Shown here in pieces: positions 54,013-61,850 of a stretch of DNA of 64,000 nt. How positions within the stretch are numbered: position 1 is the stretch's first letter; the number at the start of each line of letters is the position of its first letter. This stretch comes from Aequorivita sinensis. Lineage in GTDB: Bacteria; Bacteroidota; Bacteroidia; Flavobacteriales; Flavobacteriaceae. The stretch covers positions 95,143 through 159,142 of the forward strand of contig NZ_VDMC01000005.1 in NCBI RefSeq assembly GCF_006346335.1, in the 5' to 3' direction. Below the pieces are notes generated by a model. That model was not told the origin of the DNA and did not search any database. It saw nothing but the letters and a program-made list of their open reading frames with translations. The position numbers and the translations under genes were made by a program.

Positions 54013-55270
54013 TTTTACTACGATTATAAATTATTGCTATTAAAATTGTTAGCAGGAAAAACAGCAATAATAATGAAATTTCAGGAAGGATTTTAACAAA
54101 ACTCACATTTCTTAAAAATACATCATAAAATGCTTCCAAGCCCCAATTCATAGGAGATATTTTTGAAATCAACTGCATAAATTTTGGCATCACAAATACT
54201 GGAACCCAAACACCACCGAGTGCGGCTAATATTACTACCATTGTTGCTCCAAACGGCGCTACTTGCTCTTGCGTTTTTGCTATCGTCCCTAAAAGCAACC
54301 CTAAGCCAATGGCAGCCAATCCTGAAAATAAAGCTACAACATAAAGCAAAGGGAGTTTACCTGTTACATCCACACCAGGAAGTCCGATGGCTGGAAAAAG
54401 ATATATTCCCACCAATAACATTAGTGTAAATTGAATAAGGCAAACCCCTAGATACACTATCGTTTTCCCTCCTAAAACTGTGGCATAGTTCACAGGTTGA
54501 GTGCGTAATCGAACAAAAGTTCCTTGATTCTTTTCTTTTACTAAATTTATTGAAAGCGGAACAATAATGAAAAAGATTGCAAACAACGTCCAAGCTGGAA
54601 CGTTGTGTTGTGCCGAGTTTGGAATAATTTCTTCATTGTTCTTGGTTGGTAAAATTTCCTTGAAAGCAATAAAATTTTCTGTATCAAATATCGATTCGTC
54701 CTCGTCTTCCCCCAATTCAGATTGAAAAGCTTTGTAAATACTTTGGGTTTCAATTTTTGAAATCATTTTATCGATTCCATTTTTAACTGAAGACTTAAAA
54801 CTCACTTGTGTAGCTGGATCAAAGTAAAGTCGGACTTCCTTAACGGGAATAGTTTCTTTTTCAACAAGCAAACTATCTTCCTCCAACCCAAATTTGGATA
54901 AAATCCCTTCAACATTTTGATTTACTTTTTTCTGAAGAGACGTAGAGAGACTTTCAGGAATTACGATAGCTAGCTGATATTTTCCTGCGAAAACAGCTTC
55001 TTTTGCTTCTTCTTCAGTGTCTTTTTGAAGAATTTGAAAGGAATTAGATTCAGAAAGGTTATCTATAATATTCTTAGAAACTTCCCCTTTATCATTATCC
55101 ACTAACAGCACAGGAATTTTAATGTCGCTAATGGTTTTAAACGTACTATCCTGAACCAAAGTAATAACAACAAGCAATAACATTGGCATCACGAAAAGGA
55201 TTGCTATTCCGCCTAAATCGCGTAAAAGCAGTAGCATTTCTTTGTATGTTGAAGCCCAAAGTTTATGCAT
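54002..55270 (-). CDS. ABC-2 type transporter permease
   Basis: 422 residues from the ATG at 55270; this start overlaps the ATPase stop by eight bases (ATGCATAA), while an ATG 39 bases upstream lies inside the ATPase gene. One N-terminal helix (LGGIAILFVMPMLLLVVI) is followed by a large extracytoplasmic domain (about 40-215) and five further helices (for example VPAWTLFAIFFIIVPLSINLV, VVALFSGLAAIGLGLLLG). This is the ABC-2 export permease layout, similar to YhhJ/DrrB types. With the ATPase it likely exports a lipid or pigment precursor. Confidence 0.9.
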   Translation of the reverse strand: MHKLWASTYKEMLLLLRDLGGIAILFVMPMLLLVVITLVQDSTFKTISDIKIPVLLVDNDKGEVSKNIIDNLSESNSFQILQKDTEEEAKEAVFAGKYQLAIVIPESLSTSLQKKVNQNVEGILSKFGLEEDSLLVEKETIPVKEVRLYFDPATQVSFKSSVKNGIDKMISKIETQSIYKAFQSELGEDEDESIFDTENFIAFKEILPTKNNEEIIPNSAQHNVPAWTLFAIFFIIVPLSINLVKEKNQGTFVRLRTQPVNYATVLGGKTIVYLGVCLIQFTLMLLVGIYLFPAIGLPGVDVTGKLPLLYVVALFSGLAAIGLGLLLGTIAKTQEQVAPFGATMVVILAALGGVWVPVFVMPKFMQLISKISPMNWGLEAFYDVFLRNVSFVKILPEISLLLLFFLLTILIAIIYNRSKNAV

Positions 55271-56006
55271 AATCGCGAAGTGCATTACCCGTTTTTGCCA
55301 AAAACACATCTTCGAGGTTGTTGGCAGCGGCTTGATTGTTTATTAATTCAGAAGGAACTCCTTCTACAATAATTTCTCCATTGTCGATTATAGCAACACG
55401 CGTACAAAAAACCTCAGCTTCGTTGAGATGATGCGAGGTGTAAACAATAGTTGTTCCCTGCTCGTTTAAATATTTTAGATGGTCTATTATTACGTTTTTT
55501 GACTGTACATCTACTCCAACTGTAGGTTCATCGAGAAATAATACTTTTGGTTGATGAAGAATTCCCGCTATTAAGTTTACACGACGTTTCATTCCTCCAG
55601 AAAAAGTTGCTGTTTTCTTATTGGCAAATTTTAAAAGCCCCATTATCTCCAAATGTTGCATGATAGATTTTTTTAAGGCCCCTCCTTTTATACCGTACAT
55701 ACTCCCGAAATACTCCAAATTCTCATACGCAGTAAGTGTTGGGTAAAGTGCGTATTCCTGAGGAACAATTCCTATTAATTGTTTTAGCTGATTTTTATGC
55801 TCTTTAAAATTCAAACTATTAATAGTAAACGTACCTGAAGTTGGCTTTAACAGTGAAGTTAGCATAGAAATTAACGTGGTTTTACCTGCTCCGTTTGGGC
55901 CGAGTAAACCGTAAATTTCACCCTCCTCAACTTTCAAATCAAGGTCTTTAACCGAAAATAATTCGGCGCCTTTGTATTTTTTTGAAAGTTGATTAATCTG
56001 TATCAT
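55263..56006 (-). CDS. ABC transporter ATP-binding protein
   Basis: 247 residues. Walker A GPNGAGKTT (36-44), Q-loop VPQEYALYP, signature FSGGMKRR, Walker B VLFLDEPTVG and the switch His (YTSHHLNEAE) are all present. It is of the DrrA/CcmA-like subgroup that pairs with ABC-2 permeases. It is translationally coupled to the permease gene and begins 39 bases after the BtrH-like gene. Confidence 0.95.
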   Translation of the reverse strand: MIQINQLSKKYKGAELFSVKDLDLKVEEGEIYGLLGPNGAGKTTLISMLTSLLKPTSGTFTINSLNFKEHKNQLKQLIGIVPQEYALYPTLTAYENLEYFGSMYGIKGGALKKSIMQHLEIMGLLKFANKKTATFSGGMKRRVNLIAGILHQPKVLFLDEPTVGVDVQSKNVIIDHLKYLNEQGTTIVYTSHHLNEAEVFCTRVAIIDNGEIIVEGVPSELINNQAAANNLEDVFLAKTGNALRDYA

Positions 56007-56045
56007 ATGCTGTACTAAATCCCACTAAGGGATTTTAAAACTTAA

Positions 56046-57065
56046 TTAGATTGCCTTTTTCAATTTCTTAAAAAACACTTTTTCTAAGTCGGCTATATGG
56101 TCTAACTGATTTGCTACTTGGTTATAATTTTCGGATTGTCCTACATCACTTCGCGATCTATTTTTATAAATCCTTGAAGCTTCAACGGCAAAGTCACGCC
56201 ATAAATCCCCGATTTCAGTCATTTCTTTTGCAAGTTCTGTCAGGTTTTCATTTCCTAATAACTTACCAGATTCTTGAAGAAATGCTGCATAAATATATCG
56301 GAATCCACCGCCTCCAGTTCCTATTTCTTCCTGCATTCGCACTACTTGACCTAGATAATGATTCGCAGTTTTAATTCCTTTCTTCTTAGGCCATTTACGA
56401 ATTAAATTTGCAATAGTTTTAATTCCCTTCACTCCTACAATTGGAATGGGCGCAAGCATGGTTTTACAAGTATCTTTAATTCCTGAAACAATAGCTTTTT
56501 CAAGTTCCAATTTTTCAGGAAAAGAAATAGGATAATACATATGCCCTTTAGGTGCAAAGGCCCCCTTAGCAAAACGCACTTTTTCCAATTCTTTTTCAGA
56601 AAGTGAAGTAACTTCTTCCATTACTGGGTCGCTAATTAAATAACGGCCATCTTGCTTTCCATACACCACCATATTGTGAGCGTTGAAATGGAAACGGTAT
56701 TCATCAGGAAAATATAAAAGGTTATAGACGCCCACTTGTAAACCAACAGGATTGTTGCGCTCCAGATTTTCATCTAATTTGCTTTGCGCTTCTTTTGGAT
56801 TACTGAACTTTTCACGCTTCATTTTTATACCAGTACGCTTGGCAAATTTTTTAAAAATATGACCAGGCATAGCGCGATATGTAATTACAGGTGCGTGATT
56901 TACTTTTAGAAATGGTATATAACAAAACAACAATCCACTGCCGATACCAAAAACCATAGGCTCGCTAACGCTAAAGCCGTTGTGTTTCATCAAGTTTGAA
57001 ACTACCCCGTTCTCACAGTGAGCAGCTTGATGGTGGGTAAAGTTAATTATGGTTTCTTCTTTCAA
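56046..57065 (-). CDS. BtrH N-terminal-domain protein (possible acyl-ACP aminoacyl/acyltransferase)
   Basis: 339 residues from a TTG at 57065; the longest frame starts at another TTG (57086) that overlaps a -7 promoter box, so the downstream TTG is preferred. The N-terminus FTHHQAAHCENGVVSNLMKHNG carries the Cys typical of BtrH, which transfers an ACP-bound acyl group to the antibiotic butirosin. The C-terminal part (about 190-339) is a helical region like DUF4872 (EIGTGGGGFRYIYAAFLQESG). In this cluster it may transfer an ACP-bound polyene or fatty acyl group to an acceptor (inference). Confidence 0.75.
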   Translation of the reverse strand: MKEETIINFTHHQAAHCENGVVSNLMKHNGFSVSEPMVFGIGSGLLFCYIPFLKVNHAPVITYRAMPGHIFKKFAKRTGIKMKREKFSNPKEAQSKLDENLERNNPVGLQVGVYNLLYFPDEYRFHFNAHNMVVYGKQDGRYLISDPVMEEVTSLSEKELEKVRFAKGAFAPKGHMYYPISFPEKLELEKAIVSGIKDTCKTMLAPIPIVGVKGIKTIANLIRKWPKKKGIKTANHYLGQVVRMQEEIGTGGGGFRYIYAAFLQESGKLLGNENLTELAKEMTEIGDLWRDFAVEASRIYKNRSRSDVGQSENYNQVANQLDHIADLEKVFFKKLKKAI

Positions 57066-57083
57066 TATTAATGTTTTTAACCA

Positions 57084-57091
57084 CAAATCTA
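57084..57091 (-). promoter_or_regulatory. -7 box (TAGATTTG) before the BtrH-like gene
   Basis: Minus-strand TAGATTTG fits TAnnTTTG and would start transcription about 15 bases before the TTG at 57065. It argues for a separate transcription unit for BtrH, the ABC transporter and the genes after them. Confidence 0.4.
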
Positions 57092-57225
57092 AATAAGAAA
57101 CAACTATCGTATTTATAGAGTTGCGGCAATTTGTATTCGGTTAAAATTTAGGTTTTAACTGGATGAATTACGAAGTTTTAAAAGCGCTCATTAAAGGAAT
57201 TAAATGTCTATTATTTTGAGAATTA

Positions 57226-57624
57226 TCACTTTACAGTTTTTAACTCATCGACTGAAATTTCGAAAACCTCAGCGTATTTTTGCAAAGTATTAGTTTTTAA
57301 CTTTTTAAAAACCGAAGGTTTAAAATGTCTTTTTACCCTCCATTGCCATAAACCAACATAGCTCGCTAAAATCCCAACATCCATTTTATGGAGTTCCATA
57401 TAATATTCTATCGGGCTAGTTTTTCCTTCTAAAACACGCTTTTTTGCATCTTCAATTCTTTCGTTTATTTCATCAATAGCATTATTTAATGCCACTGTTT
57501 TAGGCTCCCAACCAGTGCTATTTGCTGTGGTATATTCACCATTTTCGTCAATCGCATAACAGAGTTCGCGAAAATTTGCAGATTCTAAATTACTCTTATC
57601 TTGTGGTACTTCTTCCTTTTTCAT
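57226..57624 (-). CDS. Small protein with XRE/Cro-like helix-turn-helix C-terminus (possible regulator)
   Basis: 132 residues, no signal peptide. The N-terminal part is an acidic/helical region (WEPKTVALNNAIDEINERIEDAKKR in its order). From about residue 78 the chain reads MDVGILASYVGLWQWRVKRH, then FKPSVFKKLKTNTLQKYAEVF and EISVDELK. The spacing and final segment resemble XRE-type helix-turn-helix domains. It begins two bases after a dehydratase-like gene and ends about 140 bases before the BtrH promoter. A DNA-binding regulator of the cluster is possible, but the fold is inferred by eye and no operator was identified. Confidence 0.6.
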   Translation of the reverse strand: MKKEEVPQDKSNLESANFRELCYAIDENGEYTTANSTGWEPKTVALNNAIDEINERIEDAKKRVLEGKTSPIEYYMELHKMDVGILASYVGLWQWRVKRHFKPSVFKKLKTNTLQKYAEVFEISVDELKTVK

Positions 57625-57626
57625 TA

Positions 57627-58085
57627 TCAGACCTCATGTATTAAAAAATTCATAGTAGAAGATACAATTAATTTTTCATCGATATAGGTTTCAGTGTCTA
57701 AACTGCACATTGTCATTTCGCCTGTGTCAAACCGTGAAAGTAGTTTTGCCTTTGTTATAATAGTTTCACCTACCTTCGGTAACTGAAGTATCTCCACTTT
57801 TCTTACAGCACTTATATAACCAACTAGCTTGTTGCCCGTTCCTTTTACGTCGTCTTTTTCAAAAAATGTTTGTCCAACTACCCCAGAAGCTGCTTGTGCA
57901 GCATTTTCAATAAGTCCAGTTTCCGATAGACTTCCGTTTTTTATAAAAACACAATCTTCAGCTATATAAAATTTCGTTGCAACAGAATCATCGTTTATAT
58001 CCACAACCGAATCTACCATTAACATCGGCTTACGATGTGGTAGAAAATTTGAAATATCAATATCTGAAATATCGGTAGACTTCAT
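57627..58085 (-). CDS. Hotdog dehydratase-like protein A (ApeP/FabZ-like)
   Basis: 152 residues. N-terminal motif FLPHRKPMLMVDSVV as in FabZ, with H17, and helix motif TGLIENAAQAASG with E60. The FabZ loop HFPGxPxMPG is missing (replaced by FIKNGSLSETG), so the usual catalytic His is not supplied by this chain. Such proteins pair with a second hotdog subunit in aryl-polyene synthesis. It overlaps its homologue at 58085-58522 by one base. Confidence 0.78.
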   Translation of the reverse strand: MKSTDISDIDISNFLPHRKPMLMVDSVVDINDDSVATKFYIAEDCVFIKNGSLSETGLIENAAQAASGVVGQTFFEKDDVKGTGNKLVGYISAVRKVEILQLPKVGETIITKAKLLSRFDTGEMTMCSLDTETYIDEKLIVSSTMNFLIHEV

Positions 58086-58522
58086 TAGTTAGCTAATACT
58101 GTTTTCATTTCACTAGATGCAATTACTTTTCCATCGTATTCAGTTTCAACATTAACAAGTGTAACTCCCATAATATCGTGGAGTATATTTACAGTTGTTT
58201 TTAATTCTGCTCCCACTTCTGGAAGTTTAAAAATTTCAGCTTTTTTTATGGCTCCAATATAACCTATTGGTGCTTCTTCATTTTTTAAATGATATTTATA
58301 ACCCGTATAAAGTGCAACCGATTGAGCCATATGCTCTATTAAACCTGTCGCAGTAAACTTTTTGTTTTGAGTGAAAATATTTTCTTCGGAAATGCTAAAG
58401 CCTGCTACTACTTTATTTTCTTCAAAGTGAAGTAGTTTGTCTACCATTACAAACGGCGCTTTCTGAGGAATCAATTTTCCGATGAAATCTTTATCCGTTA
58501 TTTCTTCCGTGAATTTAATCAT
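58085..58522 (-). CDS. Hotdog dehydratase-like protein B (ApeP/FabZ-like, His replaced by Gln)
   Basis: 145 residues, clearly related to the next gene but with LIPQKAPFVMVDKLL, where Gln20 stands in place of the His of LPHR, and with TGLIEHMAQSVAL holding E63. The FabZ catalytic loop is also absent. The two tandem genes look like an old duplication and may form a heterodimer. It starts immediately after the darB stop (TAAATG). Confidence 0.78.
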   Translation of the reverse strand: MIKFTEEITDKDFIGKLIPQKAPFVMVDKLLHFEENKVVAGFSISEENIFTQNKKFTATGLIEHMAQSVALYTGYKYHLKNEEAPIGYIGAIKKAEIFKLPEVGAELKTTVNILHDIMGVTLVNVETEYDGKVIASSEMKTVLAN

Positions 58523-59656
58523 TTATACTACTGTTAGGTATGCGTAAGAATATGCAAATCGCGCACTTTCAGGAACCTGAAGGAAAATTCTATCTCCTTT
58601 TTTAAGTTTTCCGGAATTAATTAATTCCTCCAACATAAGATAAATTGAACCTGCACCTACATTCCCTACCTTTTGAAGGTTTAAAAACCATTTTTCCCAA
58701 GGCATATGGAGCCCTTGATTTTCAATTTCTTTATATAGGTTTTCTTTAAAGTAATATGAAGAAATATGCGGTAGGTAATAGTCGATATCATCTTCTGTGA
58801 TATTGTGCTTTTCCATAGCCAACTTCATACTTGCCACACCTTTTTGAAGGATATTTTCACCAAGTAATTTTACATCTTGCTTCATAGCAAAAAGTGACCT
58901 TTTCCCCCACTCGTCTGCGGGATATTCACTCCACGGCTTTAGGTGTCCGTTTTCTAACTTATCTCCACCTGCATACATACATGTTTCAAGCTCGAAGGCA
59001 TAGCTATAGCCTTCCATCCATTCAATTTTTAGGGGTGTTTTTCCGTTTGGTTCACTTTCTAAAAGCACAGCTCCAGCACCATCAGAAAGCATCCAACGCA
59101 AAAATTCTTTGTTGAAAGCTAGAATAGGTTGCTCTTCTATTGATTCTAAATGAGCCACTTCATCTTCAAAAATATCAGATTTCATCCAAGAAGAAGTTCT
59201 CTCGGAACCTGTACAAACTGCATTTTTTACTTGATCAGACTTCACAGCCATATAGCCGTACTTTAAAGCATTCATTCCCGCGCAACAAGCACCCGAAGGA
59301 GAATTAACTTCAAGGTTTCCATTCTTTAAAAATCCGTGTACCATAGCTGCGTGGCTTGGTAGGATTTGATCTGGACTTGAAGTTCCGCAAGAAAGTAGTT
59401 CGATATCGTTTTTGCTAAAAGTATCGTCGCACAAAGCCTCGACTGCTTCTGCTACTAACTGTGCATTGTTATGAGTTACATTTCCATCTTTATCGATGGC
59501 GTAATAACGCGTTTTAATTTGGTTGTTTCTAAGAATAATTCGGCGTGCTTTTGAGTTCTTGCCGTTAATTATACCAAGTTTCTCCTCCATTTCCTCATTT
59601 TCAACGGGGTCGTTAGGTAAAAACTTCGAAATTCTAGTAATGTAAACGTTCTTCAT
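58523..59656 (-). CDS. darB: DarB-like ketosynthase III (dialkylresorcinol synthesis)
   Basis: 377 residues of the KAS III type. Active-site triad: C125 (SPSGACCAGMNAL), H297 (DYYLPHISSYYF) and N332 (KVGNVGAGSIYL). DarB joins two acyl thioesters to a cyclohexanedione, which DarA then converts to the dialkylresorcinol (known for the dar pathway). The start codon is shared with the last base of the DarA stop, so the two are coupled. The pairing with DarA is the main reason for choosing DarB over a housekeeping FabH. Confidence 0.87.
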   Translation of the reverse strand: MKNVYITRISKFLPNDPVENEEMEEKLGIINGKNSKARRIILRNNQIKTRYYAIDKDGNVTHNNAQLVAEAVEALCDDTFSKNDIELLSCGTSSPDQILPSHAAMVHGFLKNGNLEVNSPSGACCAGMNALKYGYMAVKSDQVKNAVCTGSERTSSWMKSDIFEDEVAHLESIEEQPILAFNKEFLRWMLSDGAGAVLLESEPNGKTPLKIEWMEGYSYAFELETCMYAGGDKLENGHLKPWSEYPADEWGKRSLFAMKQDVKLLGENILQKGVASMKLAMEKHNITEDDIDYYLPHISSYYFKENLYKEIENQGLHMPWEKWFLNLQKVGNVGAGSIYLMLEELINSGKLKKGDRIFLQVPESARFAYSYAYLTVV

Positions 59657-60573
59657 TAATCCTTCTTTAATTCAACTGATGAATAATAAGCTATATCTTT
59701 TTGTATTTTACGATACATGGGGAGATAGGTAAGTAAAAATACAATAAATACTATTGGGGCTATAAGCCATATTGCAAATAACAAATAATATTTAAAATAA
59801 ACGAGCCATTTCTTTCTTTCTTCGCCTTCTTTTTTAATTAATTGATTAGCCCATTTTGTAAAAACCATGTTTCCTCTAATGTCCGTGGCAATAAGTGATG
59901 CTTCAACCTTTACTGCTCCAATACTCAATAGATTACTTTGTAAATCTGAATAGTCATTTTTTAACAAAGCCGCTTTAATTGGGCCTCCGAATCGCGATGA
60001 AGCTTGAATATCACTATCAGAAACTCCTGGCTTCGGGAAGACGCCAAACATTCTTGTTTTTTTACCGCCCATTAGCCAATGTACGATTGTTATAACACTA
60101 ATGTGATTTAGGTTTTTATCTACCAAAGCTATGTTCCCAACTAGTTTAGCACTGTTTGCTTGTAGCAACTTCTTAACTTTTTCCTGAGCCATAATCCACA
60201 TATTTCTACTTGCGGAAACAGTAACTACAGGAGTGTTGTTAAGTAAGACTTTAGCTTCTTCCGATTTTAAAAATGAATTTATAGGAATTGACGGGGTTAA
60301 ATACCAAGTTGTATATCCTAAAATTACTAAGTCGTATTTCTTTTGAAGCACATTAGGTGGTACTGCTTCTAAAGGTGTTGGAATTTGAAGAAAAGTTTCA
60401 GGAAAAACGCCATAAAATTCTTCTTGAGTCCAAGGGAAGGGAAATTTTTTCTTCGGAACTATTTCGTGATAAGAAATATTTACTTCTTCACCAGAGAGCG
60501 TTGTTGCAATATTATTTAAGATATTAGTTAACTGTCCAGTTTGAGAATAATATACTATTAATACTTCTTTCAT
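59656..60573 (-). CDS. darA: DarA-like dialkylresorcinol condensing/aromatising enzyme
   Basis: 305 residues. The N-terminus begins LIVYYSQTGQLTNIL, a flavodoxin-like phosphate-binding loop, and continues DLVILGYTTWYLTPSIPINSF and TVSASRNMWIMAQEK, consistent with a flavin-binding fold and an oxidative aromatisation role. A single hydrophobic helix of about 28 residues near the C-terminus (about 262-290, LFAIWLIAPIVFIVFLLTYL) would anchor it to the inner membrane. It is immediately followed by darB. The family name follows the dar gene pair; the flavodoxin link is visible in the sequence. Confidence 0.82.
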   Translation of the reverse strand: MKEVLIVYYSQTGQLTNILNNIATTLSGEEVNISYHEIVPKKKFPFPWTQEEFYGVFPETFLQIPTPLEAVPPNVLQKKYDLVILGYTTWYLTPSIPINSFLKSEEAKVLLNNTPVVTVSASRNMWIMAQEKVKKLLQANSAKLVGNIALVDKNLNHISVITIVHWLMGGKKTRMFGVFPKPGVSDSDIQASSRFGGPIKAALLKNDYSDLQSNLLSIGAVKVEASLIATDIRGNMVFTKWANQLIKKEGEERKKWLVYFKYYLLFAIWLIAPIVFIVFLLTYLPMYRKIQKDIAYYSSVELKKD

Positions 60574-60707
60574 AAGCTGTTTATTTACACCTACAAGATC
60601 TTGGACACCTTGCTGGATACGCTGGGATAATGACTTCCTACAGAAAAACTTTTCTTACCATAAAAGGTCTTGCTAGTCCTTTAGTTAGGTGGCAAAAAAG
60701 ATAAAAA

Positions 60708-61589
60708 TTAGTCATCTGTTTCCCAAAAATCAAAATAATTAAACCACTGCAAAGGATACTTTCCCAACATCCACTCTACACTTTCTGTATATTTTTTTAA
60801 CAACCCTTGTGCATCTCGGCTTTTCACTTCGGCTTTTCGAGCGTATAAGTGGTAATGCTTGTTAGTTTCTTTCATAACATAAACAAACAATACAGGCACT
60901 TTTAATCTGCTGGCTAAAAGAAATGGTCCTGCTGGAAAATTAGCTTCTTTCCCCAACAACGATTCCGACAACACCTTTTGATCTTTCATATATCTGTCGC
61001 CAGTGAAGCAGACTAATTCTCCATTACTCAATGCGTTATTAATTTCAAATATATGTGACATATCGTCCTTCACCAAAATAAATTTAATCTTAGAACGCAC
61101 AGTAACTTTCTCCATATACTCTTTGATATTTCGATGTTCAGCATCTGTGGTTACAAGACTAATTTGAGATCTAGTATCAATTTCTTCGAAAAAGAATTCA
61201 GCGATTTCAAAATTCCCAACGTGAGCACTAATAAGTATTCCTCCTTGTTGCTTGTCAAGCAAGTCGGTTATATTTTCGACACCATCACATTCATGAGTGA
61301 ATTTATTTTTTAAGCCTGAAGAGATTGCGGCTTTATCGATAATAGTTTTTCCGAAAACGTAATAACTTTTATAAATACTCACCAAGCTTTTGAAGCTTGA
61401 ATATTTAAGTCTTTTTCGAAAATAGTAATAAATAGATTGGGTGCTCTTTCCTGCGAAGAAAACATAATAAAGCGCAACAAAGTAAAGCAAGCCATAAGCT
61501 GCCCTAACACCAAGTTTTCTTATAAAAAAAATGAATATTTTATACCCTAAAACGGTGCCTTTGCTTTTGCCTTCCCACTCGCCCGCCAT
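60708..61589 (-). CDS. LpxL/HtrB-type acyltransferase (lipid A biosynthesis family) in the pigment cluster
   Basis: 293 residues. N-terminal hydrophobic helix (YGLLYFVALYYVFFAG) and the HX4E catalytic motif H123-E128 (SAHVGNFE). Further conserved parts are FTGDRYMKDQKVLSESLLGK, FPAGPFLLASRLKVPVLFV and QWFNYFDFW at the end. LpxL enzymes move acyl groups from ACP to lipid A. Inside this cluster it could instead form the ester between polyene acid and dialkylresorcinol (inference). It starts 16 bases after an ACP gene and is followed by a 134-base gap before darA. Confidence 0.88.
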   Translation of the reverse strand: MAGEWEGKSKGTVLGYKIFIFFIRKLGVRAAYGLLYFVALYYVFFAGKSTQSIYYYFRKRLKYSSFKSLVSIYKSYYVFGKTIIDKAAISSGLKNKFTHECDGVENITDLLDKQQGGILISAHVGNFEIAEFFFEEIDTRSQISLVTTDAEHRNIKEYMEKVTVRSKIKFILVKDDMSHIFEINNALSNGELVCFTGDRYMKDQKVLSESLLGKEANFPAGPFLLASRLKVPVLFVYVMKETNKHYHLYARKAEVKSRDAQGLLKKYTESVEWMLGKYPLQWFNYFDFWETDD

Positions 61590-61605
61590 ATTAAAATAGG
61601 GTGTT

Positions 61606-61848
61606 TTATCCGATTTTTGTTTCGATTAAATCGTAAAAATCTTGAAGAGTTAGAATGTTTTGAAAATCTTCACCAGTTAATTTAACTCCAAAGTTAGCTT
61701 CAATAGCAACCACCAAATCCACGAAATCTAAGCTATCTAACTCAAGCGTTTCCTTTAGGTTTGCATTTGGTTCTATATCATCTTTATCCACCTCAAATTC
61801 ATCTACCAAAAAGTAGTTGATCTTTTCTACTATAACTTCTTTGTTCAT
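61606..61848 (-). CDS. Acyl carrier protein, second copy
   Basis: 80 residues from the ATG at 61848; an ATG 15 bases upstream lies inside the ketosynthase gene. The phosphopantetheine Ser39 is in TLELDSLDFVDLVVAIE. It sits between a ketosynthase and the LpxL-type acyltransferase, both of which would use ACP-bound substrates. Confidence 0.93.
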   Translation of the reverse strand: MNKEVIVEKINYFLVDEFEVDKDDIEPNANLKETLELDSLDFVDLVVAIEANFGVKLTGEDFQNILTLQDFYDLIETKIG

Positions 61849-61850
61849 TT

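Noticed and set aside
58523..59656. Housekeeping FabH
   Set aside because: The triad alone would allow it, but the one-base overlap with DarA and the cluster context favour DarB.
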